Shown here: piece by piece, positions 27,750 to 34,688 of the stretch
Numbering within the stretch: the stretch's first letter is position 1
How the letters are laid out: each line of letters begins with the position of its first letter
The notes under the pieces: model-generated
Told to the model about the DNA's origin: nothing
Database searches by the model: none
Seen by the model: the letters and a program-made list of their open reading frames with translations, nothing else
Source of the DNA: Micromonospora terminaliae
GTDB taxonomy: Bacteria > Actinomycetota > Actinomycetes > Mycobacteriales > Micromonosporaceae
DNA length: 64,000 nucleotides
Reading direction: 5' to 3'
Assembly (NCBI RefSeq): GCF_009671205.1
Contig: NZ_CP045309.1
Location: forward strand, 6,466,001-6,530,000
Made by a program: the position numbers and the translations under genes

Positions 27750-28010
27750 ATGGACGGCCAGCTCGAGGTGGCCGACCTGCTCGGAAACGCGCCGGAGTGG
27801 CAGGAGCGGGCGCTCTGCTCGCAGACCGACCCGGAGGCGTTCTTTCCCGAGAAGGGCGGCTCGACCCGCGAGGCGAAGCGCATCTGCTCGCGGTGTGAAG
27901 TGAAGACGGAGTGTCTCGAATACGCCCTCGGTCACGACGAGCGGTTCGGGATCTGGGGTGGGCTCTCCGAGCGGGAGCGGCGCAAGCTCAAGCGGCGGGT
28001 CGCCGCCTGA
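27750..28010 (+). CDS. whiB: WhiB-family iron-sulfur transcription regulator
   Basis: An 86-residue WhiB protein that carries a [4Fe-4S] cluster and partners with the principal sigma factor to control sporulation or septation genes. The four cluster cysteines are in WQERALCSQTD, RICSRCEVKTEC (CxxC plus CxxxxxC), and the turn motif GIWGGLSERERRKLKRR ends the protein. Sequence and length are closest in memory to Streptomyces WhiB and mycobacterial WhiB2. AAGGAGG eight nt before the ATG fixes the start. Neighbours (metallopeptidase-like, DUF3499, fbiAB) match the whiB2 neighbourhood. Confidence 0.95.
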   Translation: MDGQLEVADLLGNAPEWQERALCSQTDPEAFFPEKGGSTREAKRICSRCEVKTECLEYALGHDERFGIWGGLSERERRKLKRRVAA

Positions 28011-28125
28011 CACGCGTACCGGACCGGGGCGGTGGGGGCCGCCCGGGGTCCGGAGCCGGCGGACCCGGCCGGCGGGGGCCGGCCGGGACCCGGCGGCCGC
28101 GTGCGGCGGTCGGCCCGGCGGCGGC

Positions 28126-28575
28126 TCAGGCCAGTTCGTCGGGGTCGACCCCGAGCAGGTTCGCCACCTGCTCGATGATCACGTCGTGCACCAGGTCCGC
28201 GAGGTCCTCGCGGTCCATGGCCCGGAACTCCAGTGGCCGCCGGTAGAGCACGATCCGCGGCGGCACCTCCTGCCGGCCCGGGCGCCCGGGCAGCAGCCGG
28301 GCGAGCGGGACCTCGCCGTCCTCCAGCACGTCCGAGTCGTAGACGTTCAGGTCCGGCGGGACGTCCTCGACGGCGAACTCGACCCCGGCCAGTTCCTTGG
28401 CGAACCGGCGTTCGAGCGTCTCCACCGTGTCCAGCACCAGGTCGTCGAAGACCTCGGCCTTGGTCCGGGCCAGCGGCACGGTGGCCGGCACCAGCCGCCC
28501 CCGCAGCCCCCGCCCGTGGCGGTCGCGGTGGGTGCGCCGGCCGGAGCCGGGGCGGCGGTTTTCCGGGCTCGTCAT
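28126..28575 (-). CDS. Metallopeptidase-family protein with degenerate zinc motif
   Basis: A 149-residue zincin-like protein of the DUF1025/minimal metallopeptidase family. In active relatives an HExxH motif occupies the final helix. Here the equivalent is VHDVIIEQVANLLGV, retaining one His and a Glu but no HExxH. The conserved front part is EVFDDLVLDTVETLERRFAKELAGVEFAVEDVPP, with IVLYRRPLEFRAMDREDLADLV before the helix. The first 30 residues are Arg-rich. It lies between whiB and DUF3499, as in many actinobacteria. It is probably a non-catalytic relative, or uses altered metal ligands. Confidence 0.85.
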   Translation of the reverse strand: MTSPENRRPGSGRRTHRDRHGRGLRGRLVPATVPLARTKAEVFDDLVLDTVETLERRFAKELAGVEFAVEDVPPDLNVYDSDVLEDGEVPLARLLPGRPGRQEVPPRIVLYRRPLEFRAMDREDLADLVHDVIIEQVANLLGVDPDELA

Positions 28576-28717
28576 GACGCACAGGGTAGCCCCCGCGCCG
28601 GGGTCACCCGCCGTCGCGCCGCCGGCCCGGCGCGCCGACGCGCCGATCGGACGAATTGTGATCACCATGACGGGCGTGTCGCAACGCGAAGCGGTGCGCC
28701 GCACCCGGTATTGGGGA

Positions 28718-28723
28718 TACCCT
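28718..28723 (+). promoter_or_regulatory. -10 element (TACCCT) of the DUF3499 gene
   Basis: TACCCT ends six nt before GTG 28730. The same six-nt leaderless spacing occurs at fbiC and at 17045, so it supports this GTG over upstream in-frame starts. Confidence 0.55.
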
Positions 28724-28729
28724 GCCGCC

Positions 28730-29101
28730 GTGAGGTCACCACGGCGCTGCTCCCGTAACGGCTGCCCCCGGCAAGCGGTCGCCACATTGACCTATGTCTA
28801 CAACGAGTCCACGGCCGTGGTGGGCCCACTGGCCGCGTTCGCCGAGCCGCACACCTATGACCTGTGCGAGCCGCACGCGCGCAACCTGACGGCCCCGCGC
28901 GGCTGGGACGTGGTGCGTCACGAGGGCGAGTTCGAACCCCCGCCCCCGACGACGGACGACCTGGTGGCGCTGGCCGAAGCGGTCCGGGAGGCCGCCCGCC
29001 CCGCACCCCCGCGTCCCCCGTCGGGCGACGACCACCAGACCTCCCAGGCCCCCCAGCAGGGCCGCCGAGGCCACCTCCGCGTAATCCCCCCAAACCACTG
29101 A
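28730..29101 (+). CDS. DUF3499 family protein
   Basis: A 123-residue actinobacterial protein starting VRSPRRCSRNGCPRQAVATLTYVYNESTAVVGPLA, followed by EPHTYDLCEPHARNLTAPRGWDVVRH. Cys7, Cys12, a later DLC and paired His residues look like a small zinc-binding fold. The tail is Pro/Gln-rich and disordered. Longer in-frame starts exist, but the family begins here and a -10 box is spaced for a leaderless mRNA. The role is unknown. It is conserved beside whiB2 and the metallopeptidase gene in mycobacteria (Rv3258c). Confidence 0.88.
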   Translation: MRSPRRCSRNGCPRQAVATLTYVYNESTAVVGPLAAFAEPHTYDLCEPHARNLTAPRGWDVVRHEGEFEPPPPTTDDLVALAEAVREAARPAPPRPPSGDDHQTSQAPQQGRRGHLRVIPPNH

Positions 29102-29109
29102 TCCTGCGG

Positions 29110-29174
29110 CCGTTGATCAAGAGATTGGCGGCGGTGTTGATCTCCTTTGGTGCCGCTGACTCCATGATCAACGG
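29110..29174. repeat. Intergenic inverted repeat, TTGATCA arms
   Basis: CCGTTGATCA (29110-29119) and its exact complement at 29165-29174 bracket a 45-nt spacer whose right side reads GCCGCTGACTCCATGATCA. This resembles the element at 13204-13272. Both sit between convergent genes. Confidence 0.5.
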
Positions 29175-29184
29175 GGCTGGGCGG

Positions 29185-30561
29185 TCAGTGGCCCAGGAGG
29201 TGGTTGAAGGCGGCGGCTCGGCGGGACTCGCGGTTGGTTCTCAGCTCGGCCTCGTCCGCTGAGAACATGACCCTCAGGCCGGCGTTGACGGCCAGCCAGC
29301 GCAGCGGTTCGGGTTCCCATTTCGGGGAGCGGTGGTTGACCCAGGGGAGGGTGGTCAGGTCCGTCGTCTCGCCGCGGATGAGGTCGGCCAGGCTACGGCC
29401 GGCCAGGTTGCTGGTGCCGACGCCGTCGCCGACGTAGCCGCCCGCCCAGGCGAGCCCGGTCGACCGGTCCAGGCCCACCGAGGCGGCCCAGTCCCGGGCC
29501 ACGCCGAGCGGCCCGCCCCAGGTGTGCGTCACCGGCACCTCCGGCCCGAGCACCGGGAAGAGCTCGCCGAGCACCCGGCGCAGCGCCGCGAAGACCCGGG
29601 GCTCCCGGTCGAAGTCGGGGCGTACCCGGGAGCCGTAGTGGTAGGGGGCGCCGCGACCGCCGAAGGCGAGCCGGCCGTCGGCTGTGCGCTGGCCGTAGAC
29701 GATGACGTGCCGGTAGTCGGAGAACGTCTCCCGCTCGGCCAGCCCGATTTCGGCCCAGGCCGCCTCGGGCAGCGGCTCGGTGGCCACCATGAGCGAGTAG
29801 ACCGGTGCCACGGCCCGCCGCTGGCCGGGCAGCGCGGGGGTGAAGCCCTCGGTCGCGCGGACCACCACGGGCGCGCGGACCACACCGGCCGGGGTCACCG
29901 CCGCCCCGGGCCGCAGCGCGGTCACGGGGGTGCGCTCGAAGAGGCGTACGCCCCGGCGTTCCACCGCGGCGGCCAGCCCGCGGACCAGCTTCGCCGGGTG
30001 CACGGCGGCGCAGTGCGGGGTGTACGTGCCGCCGCGTACCCCCTCGGCGTGGCAGCGGGCGGCGGCCTCGGCGGCGTCGAGCAGCACCAGGTCGGCGTCG
30101 GCGAGCCCGTGTTCGCGGGCCTCCGCGACGGCGGCCCGGGCCCGGCCGAGCTGGACCTCGGTGCGGGCCAGCACCACCGTGCCGCCGGCCCGCCAGTCGC
30201 AGTCGATGCCCTCGGCCGCGACCACCCGGCCGACCTCGCGGACGGTCTCGTGCATGGCGTGCTGCATGGCGAGCGCCCGGTCCCGGCCGTGCCGGCGGGC
30301 CAGCGCCGGCAGGGAGGTGGGGAACAGGGCCGAGCACCAGCCGCCGTTGCGGCCGGAGGCCCCGTAGCCCGCGATCTCCTTCTCCAGCACGACGATCCGC
30401 AGCGTCGGGTCGGCCGCGGCGAGGTAGTACGCCGTCCACAGCCCGGTGTAGCCGGCGCCCACGACGACCACGTCGGCGTCGGTGTCGCCGGGCAGGCCGG
30501 GGCGCGGGGTCAGCGGCTCGTCCACGCTCGACAGCCAGTACGACAGGTCCTGGTAGCGCAT
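29185..30561 (-). CDS. FAD-dependent amine/amino-acid oxidase (DAO family)
   Basis: A 458-residue glycine-oxidase/PuuB-type flavoenzyme. It has the dinucleotide motif VVVVGAGYTGLWTAYYLA near residue 31, ASGRNGGWCSALFP just after, and a C-terminal FAD segment GLAWAGGYVGDGVGTSNLAGRSLADLI. Such enzymes oxidise amines or gamma-glutamyl-amines with O2. The ATG overlaps the stop of the PNPOx-like gene by one base (TGATG), implying translational coupling. It is the last gene of the minus-strand unit containing the aminotransferase and is paralogous to the oxidase at 37587. Confidence 0.88.
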   Translation of the reverse strand: MRYQDLSYWLSSVDEPLTPRPGLPGDTDADVVVVGAGYTGLWTAYYLAAADPTLRIVVLEKEIAGYGASGRNGGWCSALFPTSLPALARRHGRDRALAMQHAMHETVREVGRVVAAEGIDCDWRAGGTVVLARTEVQLGRARAAVAEAREHGLADADLVLLDAAEAAARCHAEGVRGGTYTPHCAAVHPAKLVRGLAAAVERRGVRLFERTPVTALRPGAAVTPAGVVRAPVVVRATEGFTPALPGQRRAVAPVYSLMVATEPLPEAAWAEIGLAERETFSDYRHVIVYGQRTADGRLAFGGRGAPYHYGSRVRPDFDREPRVFAALRRVLGELFPVLGPEVPVTHTWGGPLGVARDWAASVGLDRSTGLAWAGGYVGDGVGTSNLAGRSLADLIRGETTDLTTLPWVNHRSPKWEPEPLRWLAVNAGLRVMFSADEAELRTNRESRRAAAFNHLLGH

Positions 30562-31298
30562 CACCACTCCGGTGGGGGCAGGTCGTGGCGCAGCTTCGGG
30601 TCGGGCTGCGGGGTCCCGTACGTCTCGACGACCGGCACGACCCCGGCCCAGACCGGCCGGTCGAGGTCGTCCTCGGGATCGTCGGGCGGGCCGGCGCTGA
30701 CCTTCACCGAGCACTCCTCCAGCGGCAGGGCGAGCACCAGCGTGGCGGCCAGTTCCTTCGCCGACGGCGGCCGGATCTCCGCCCAGCGCCCGGGGAGCAG
30801 GTGCTCGGAGAGCCGTTCCAGGGCGGCCAGCTTCTCGTCGCCGGTCAGCGCGGTGAGCCGGCCGAGCACCATGGCACAGCGGTAGTTCATCGAGGACTCG
30901 AAGGCGCTGCGGGCCAGCACCAGGCCGTCGAGCAGGGTGACGGTGAGGCAGGCCGGCGCGCCGGCGGCGAGGTGCCGGAACAGCCGGCTGCCGGTGGAGC
31001 CGTGCACCAGCACCCGCTCCCCGTCCCGGGCGTACGCCACCGGCAGCGCGTACGGCTGACCGCCGTCGGCGACGGCCAGGTGGGCGACCCGGCCGGCGTC
31101 GAGCACGGCGTGCAGCGCCGCACGGTCGTGGACGGCGAGGTCGGGCAGCCGGCGTACCCGGGTCCGGTCGGTGCCTCCGACGGCCGTCGTGGCGGTCCGG
31201 TCCCCGCCGTCGGATCCGGCAGCGCCGACGGCGCGGGGCCGGCTCCCGGTGTTCCGGGAACCGGCCCCGTCCGGGCCGCCGGTCAGAGGCGCGACCAT
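30561..31298 (-). CDS. Pyridoxamine 5'-phosphate oxidase-like FMN-binding protein
   Basis: About 200 residues match the PNPOx-like split-barrel family: DRAALHAVLDAGRVAHLAVADGGQPYALPVAYARDGERVLVHGSTGSRL, then SAFESSMNYRCAMVLGR. It may bind FMN or F420; the family is mostly uncharacterised. The start is uncertain. ATG 31298 gives 245 residues but adds about 45 low-complexity residues encoded across the hairpin that terminates the upstream aminotransferase gene, and no in-frame ATG or GTG exists between. Its end overlaps the amine oxidase gene by one base. Confidence 0.75.
   Translation of the reverse strand: MVAPLTGGPDGAGSRNTGSRPRAVGAAGSDGGDRTATTAVGGTDRTRVRRLPDLAVHDRAALHAVLDAGRVAHLAVADGGQPYALPVAYARDGERVLVHGSTGSRLFRHLAAGAPACLTVTLLDGLVLARSAFESSMNYRCAMVLGRLTALTGDEKLAALERLSEHLLPGRWAEIRPPSAKELAATLVLALPLEECSVKVSAGPPDDPEDDLDRPVWAGVVPVVETYGTPQPDPKLRHDLPPPEW
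31234..31269 (-). terminator. Hairpin after the aminotransferase, inside the 5' part of the next gene
   Basis: Arms of 16 nt (31234-31249 and 31254-31269) with a 4-nt loop begin 13 nt after the aminotransferase stop. The only imperfect pair is C/A on the plus strand, which becomes a G-U wobble in minus-strand RNA, so the stem is complete in that transcript. No U tract follows. Confidence 0.7.
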
Positions 31299-32629
31299 GC
31301 CTCGGTCAGCACGGCGCGCAGGATCTGCTCGATCTCGTCGAACTGCTGCTGCTGGGCGATCAGCGGCGGCGCGAGCTGGATGACGGGGTCGCCCCGGTCG
31401 TCGGCGCGGCAGTAGAGCCCGGCCTGGAACAGCGCGGTGGAGAGGAAGCCGCGCAGCAGCCGCTCCGACTCGGCGTCGTCGAAGGTCTCCCGGGTGGCCT
31501 TGTCCTTGACCAGCTCGATGCCGTAGAAGTAGCCGTCGCCCCGGACGTCGCCGACGATCGGCAGGTCGTTGAGCTTCTCCAGGGTGGACCGGAAGGCGCC
31601 CTCGTTGGCGCGGACGTGACCGACCAGGTCCTCGCGGGCGAAGACCTCCAGGTTGGCCAGGGCCACCGCGCAGGAGACCGGGTGGCCGCCGAAGGTCACC
31701 CCGTGCGCGAACATGCCGGTCTCGGTGAGGAACGGCTCCATGAGCCGCTCGCTGGCGATCATCGCGCCGAGCGGGGCGTAGCCGGAGGTGATGCCCTTGG
31801 CGGTGGTGATGATGTCCGGCTGGTAGCCGTAGCGGACGGCGCCGAAGTACTCGCCGAGCCGGCCCCAGGAGCAGATCACCTCGTCGCTGACGAGCAGCAC
31901 GTCGTACGCGTCGCAGATCTCCCGGACCCGCTCGAAGTAGCCGGGCGGCGGCGGGAAGCAGCCGCCGGAGTTCTGCACCGGCTCCAGGAAGACCGCGGCG
32001 ACGGTGTCCGGCCCCTCCCGCTCGATGGCCCGGCCGATCTCCTCGGCGGCCCAGCGGCCGAACGCCTCGGGGTCGTCGCCGTGCTCGGGGGCCCGGTAGA
32101 AGTTGGTGTTCGGCACCTTGATGCCGCCGGGCACCAGCGGCTCGAAGTCGCTCTTGATGCCGGGCAGGCCGGTGATCGACAGCGCGCCCATCGAGGTGCC
32201 GTGGTAGGCGATGTAGCGGCTGACCACCTTGTACTTGTTGGGCTGGCCGGTGCGCTTGAAGTAGGCCCGGGCCAGCTTCCACGCCGCCTCGACGGCCTCG
32301 GAGCCGCCGGTGGTGAAGAAGACCCGGTTCAGGTCGCCGGGGGCCAGCGCCGCGACCTTCTCGGCCAGCTCGACGGCCTTCGGGTGGGCGTACGACCACA
32401 GCGGGAAGTACGCGAGTTCGCCGGCCTGCTTGGCGGCCGCCTCGGCGAGTTCGGTCCGGCCGTGGCCGGCGTTGACGACGAAGAGCCCGGCGAGTCCGTC
32501 CAGGTACCGGCGGCCCTGCGAGTCCCAGACGTACGCGCCCTCGCCGCGCACGATCGTCGGGACCTCGCCGGCGGAGTAGCTGGCCATCCGGGTGAAGTGC
32601 ATCCAGAGGTGGTCGGTGGCGTTGGCCAT
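31283..32629 (-). CDS. Class III omega-amino-acid/polyamine aminotransferase
   Basis: A 448-residue PLP enzyme (fold type I) of the putrescine/beta-alanine:pyruvate aminotransferase type. Motifs are YLDGLAGLFVVNAGHGR (N-terminus), FFTTGGSEAVEAAWKLARAY (phosphate-binding loop), LLVSDEVICSWGRLGEYFG (Asp for the pyridine nitrogen) and TTAKGITSGYAPLGA with the Schiff-base lysine. The Lrp/AsnC regulator upstream and the Pot transporter beyond it suggest putrescine or similar diamines as substrate (inference; SpuC-like). ATG 32629 gives the usual MANATDHLWMHFTRM start. Transcription probably begins from a GATAAC/TTGCCT promoter at 32686-32715. Confidence 0.9.
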   Translation of the reverse strand: MANATDHLWMHFTRMASYSAGEVPTIVRGEGAYVWDSQGRRYLDGLAGLFVVNAGHGRTELAEAAAKQAGELAYFPLWSYAHPKAVELAEKVAALAPGDLNRVFFTTGGSEAVEAAWKLARAYFKRTGQPNKYKVVSRYIAYHGTSMGALSITGLPGIKSDFEPLVPGGIKVPNTNFYRAPEHGDDPEAFGRWAAEEIGRAIEREGPDTVAAVFLEPVQNSGGCFPPPPGYFERVREICDAYDVLLVSDEVICSWGRLGEYFGAVRYGYQPDIITTAKGITSGYAPLGAMIASERLMEPFLTETGMFAHGVTFGGHPVSCAVALANLEVFAREDLVGHVRANEGAFRSTLEKLNDLPIVGDVRGDGYFYGIELVKDKATRETFDDAESERLLRGFLSTALFQAGLYCRADDRGDPVIQLAPPLIAQQQQFDEIEQILRAVLTEAWSRL

Positions 32630-32685
32630 GTCAGCCCCATCGGGTCTCGGGCCGGTCAGGGGTGACACCGGCCGCTCTGCCCACG

Positions 32686-32715
32686 GTTATCCCACAGGCA
32701 ATGCCGATAAGGCAA
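32686..32715 (-). promoter_or_regulatory. Candidate promoter of the aminotransferase unit
   Basis: On the minus strand TTGCCT (32715-32710) is followed after 18 nt by GATAAC (32691-32686). The spacing fits a primary sigma factor promoter, with about 50 nt of leader before ATG 32629. Confidence 0.5.
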
Positions 32716-32730
32716 GCGTCGGGGGCGAAC

Positions 32731-32742
32731 GGCAACGGATTC
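32731..32742. promoter_or_regulatory. Second, weaker copy of the putative Lrp/AsnC operator
   Basis: GGCAACGGATTC matches CCGCAACGGAATCC at most positions. It lies 15 nt upstream of the aminotransferase -35 and 19 nt from the better copy at 32761. Confidence 0.35.
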
Positions 32743-32760
32743 AGCGAGCAGCGTTTGTCG

Positions 32761-32774
32761 CCGCAACGGAATCC
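32761..32774. promoter_or_regulatory. Candidate Lrp/AsnC operator upstream of the aminotransferase
   Basis: CCGCAACGGAATCC is identical over 14 nt to the site at 33373 before potD. It contains the dyad ACGGA-A-TCCGT. It sits between the regulator gene and the aminotransferase promoter. Confidence 0.5.
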
Positions 32775-32777
32775 GTA

Positions 32778-33290
32778 TCAGGCGGTGCCCCAGCTGTAGG
32801 TCTGCTTGCGCAGCTTGAGGTAGACGAACGCCTCGGTGGACACCACGCCGGACACCCCGCGCAGCTTCTGGAGGATCTCCAGCAGGTGCTCGTCGTTGCG
32901 GCAGACCACCTCGGCCAGCAGGTCGAACGAGCCGGCGGTGATCACCACGTAGTCGATCTCCTCGAACTCGGCCAGCCGGTCGGCCACGCTCTCCAGGTCG
33001 CCGTCGGTACGGAGGCCGATCATGGCCTGGCGGGGAAAGCCGAGCTGGAGCGGATCGGTCACCGCCACGATCTGCATGACCCCGGCGTCCAGCAGGCGCT
33101 GCACCCGCTGCCGCACGGCCGCCTCGGACAGGCCGACCGCCTTGCCGATGGTCGCGTACGGCCGCCGCCCGTCCTCCTGGAGCTGCTCGATGATCTGCTT
33201 GGCCACGTCATCGAGCAGAGCGTGACTGGCGCCTTCACGCACGGTCACGCGACGGCTGCCGTTGCCGTTCTCCAGTTGCCGGTTGGCCAT
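32778..33290 (-). CDS. Lrp/AsnC family transcriptional regulator
   Basis: A 170-residue feast-famine regulator. The N-terminal winged helix is KQIIEQLQEDGRRPYATIGKAVGLSEAAVRQRVQRLLDAGVMQIVAV, and the C-terminal RAM (effector) domain includes IGLRTDGDLESVADRLAEFEEIDYVVITAGSFDLLAEVVCRNDEHLLEIL. It lies between two divergent catabolic units, with the same 14-nt motif upstream of each. It is therefore the likely local activator or repressor of polyamine use, with an amino compound as effector (inference). Confidence 0.93.
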   Translation of the reverse strand: MANRQLENGNGSRRVTVREGASHALLDDVAKQIIEQLQEDGRRPYATIGKAVGLSEAAVRQRVQRLLDAGVMQIVAVTDPLQLGFPRQAMIGLRTDGDLESVADRLAEFEEIDYVVITAGSFDLLAEVVCRNDEHLLEILQKLRGVSGVVSTEAFVYLKLRKQTYSWGTA

Positions 33291-33372
33291 CGTCCGCTCC
33301 CCATGTCCGCATCCTCGTGCTGAGCGTAGTGCCCCGGCGCAGTCTGGCGTATTTCGTGGTGCATGGCTATTC

Positions 33373-33386
33373 CCGCAACGGAATCC
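33373..33386. promoter_or_regulatory. Candidate Lrp/AsnC operator upstream of potD
   Basis: CCGCAACGGAATCC ends one base before the putative -35 of potD, an activator-type position. The same 14 nt occur at 32761-32774. Confidence 0.5.
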
Positions 33387-33387
33387 C

Positions 33388-33416
33388 TTGTAAGGAAGGT
33401 CACCTCATGTCAGGAT
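33388..33416 (+). promoter_or_regulatory. Candidate promoter of the potD operon
   Basis: TTGTAA (33388-33393), a 17-nt spacer, and CAGGAT (33411-33416). It lies about 80 nt before the potD start codon and just behind the candidate operator. Confidence 0.5.
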
Positions 33417-33498
33417 CAGTCGTCCATCGCCAATGACCCTCCCGCCGGCGCGCCACCCCCGTCCCGCCGCCGACGATGACCCCCCGAGGAGTCGTCAC

Positions 33499-34683
33499 AT
33501 GCGTAGTCCCCTCCGGCACCTCACCCGGCGCGGTCTGCTCACCGGGACCCTGGGCTCGGCCACCCTGCTCGCCACGGCGGGCACGCTGGCCGGCTGCGGG
33601 ACCAAGGGCGCACAGCAGACCGAGGCCGGTTGCAAGAGCGACGATCTCTCCGCCACCGAGAAGAAGCTGGCCTTCTCGAACTGGCCGCAGTACATGGACG
33701 TGGACGAGAAGGACGAGTCCAAGCGCCCCACGCTGGACGCGTTCATCGCGAAGTCCGGGATCCAGGTGACGTACACCGAGGACGTCAACGACAACAACGA
33801 GTTCTTCGGCAAGGTGCAGAACCAGCTCGCCGGTTGTCAGACCACCGGGCGCGACATCATGGTCCTCACCGACTGGATGGCGGCCCGGATGATCCGGCTC
33901 GGCTGGATCCAGAAGCTGGACAAGGCGAAGCTGCCCAACGTCGAGGCGAACCTGCTGCCCTCGCTGCGCGGCCGCTCCTTCGACAAGGACAGCCAGCTCG
34001 CCATCCCGTGGCAGTCGGGCCTGGCCGGGCTCGCCTACAACGCCAAGGTGGCCAAGGAGATCCGCACCGTCGACGAGCTGCTGACCCGCCCCGACCTGAA
34101 GGGCAAGGTCACGGCGCTGTCGGAGATGCGGGACACCATGGGCCTGCTGCTCCAGTCGAACGGTCACGACCCGGCCAACTTCACCCCGGCGCAGTTCGAC
34201 GACGCGCTGAACAAGCTGAAGAAGGCCGTGGACTCCAAGCAGATCCGCAAGTTCACCGGCAACGACTACGCCCCCGACCTGGCCAAGGGCGACATCGCCG
34301 CCTGCATCGGCTGGTCCGGCGACGTGATCCAGCTCGGCTTCGAGGACGAGAAGATCAAGTTCGTGGTGCCCGAGTCCGGGGTGATGCTCTGGTCGGACAA
34401 CATGCTGGTGCCGAACAAGGCCAGCCACAAGGCCAACGCCGAAGAGCTGATCAACTACTACTACGACCCGGTGGTCGCCGCGAAGCTCGCCGCGTACGTC
34501 AACTACATCTGCCCGGTCAAGGGCGCGCAGGCCGAGATGGAGAAGATCGACCCGGACCTGGCCGCCAACCCGCTCATCTTCCCGGATGACGCGATGCTGT
34601 CGAAGTCCAAGGTGTTCATGGCCCTGGACGAGAAGCAGGAGAAGGAGTACGAGACCAAGTTCCAGCAGGTCATCGGGGCGTGA
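33499..34683 (+). CDS. potD: Spermidine/putrescine-type ABC substrate-binding lipoprotein
   Basis: A 394-residue extracellular binding protein with a TAT-type signal (LTRRGLLTG) and a lipobox (LAGC). It should be exported folded and anchored at Cys36 or so. The PotD-like body has KLAFSNWPQYMDVDEKD, DIMVLTDWMAARMIRLGWIQKLD, IPWQSGLAGLAYN and IGWSGDVIQLG. GAGGAG nine nt before the ATG fixes the start; a frame extension to 33433 lacks signal character. It starts the six-gene chain that ends with the ureohydrolase. Exact ligand (putrescine, spermidine, another cation) cannot be read from sequence. Confidence 0.92.
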   Translation: MRSPLRHLTRRGLLTGTLGSATLLATAGTLAGCGTKGAQQTEAGCKSDDLSATEKKLAFSNWPQYMDVDEKDESKRPTLDAFIAKSGIQVTYTEDVNDNNEFFGKVQNQLAGCQTTGRDIMVLTDWMAARMIRLGWIQKLDKAKLPNVEANLLPSLRGRSFDKDSQLAIPWQSGLAGLAYNAKVAKEIRTVDELLTRPDLKGKVTALSEMRDTMGLLLQSNGHDPANFTPAQFDDALNKLKKAVDSKQIRKFTGNDYAPDLAKGDIAACIGWSGDVIQLGFEDEKIKFVVPESGVMLWSDNMLVPNKASHKANAEELINYYYDPVVAAKLAAYVNYICPVKGAQAEMEKIDPDLAANPLIFPDDAMLSKSKVFMALDEKQEKEYETKFQQVIGA

Positions 34684-34688
34684 GGACA

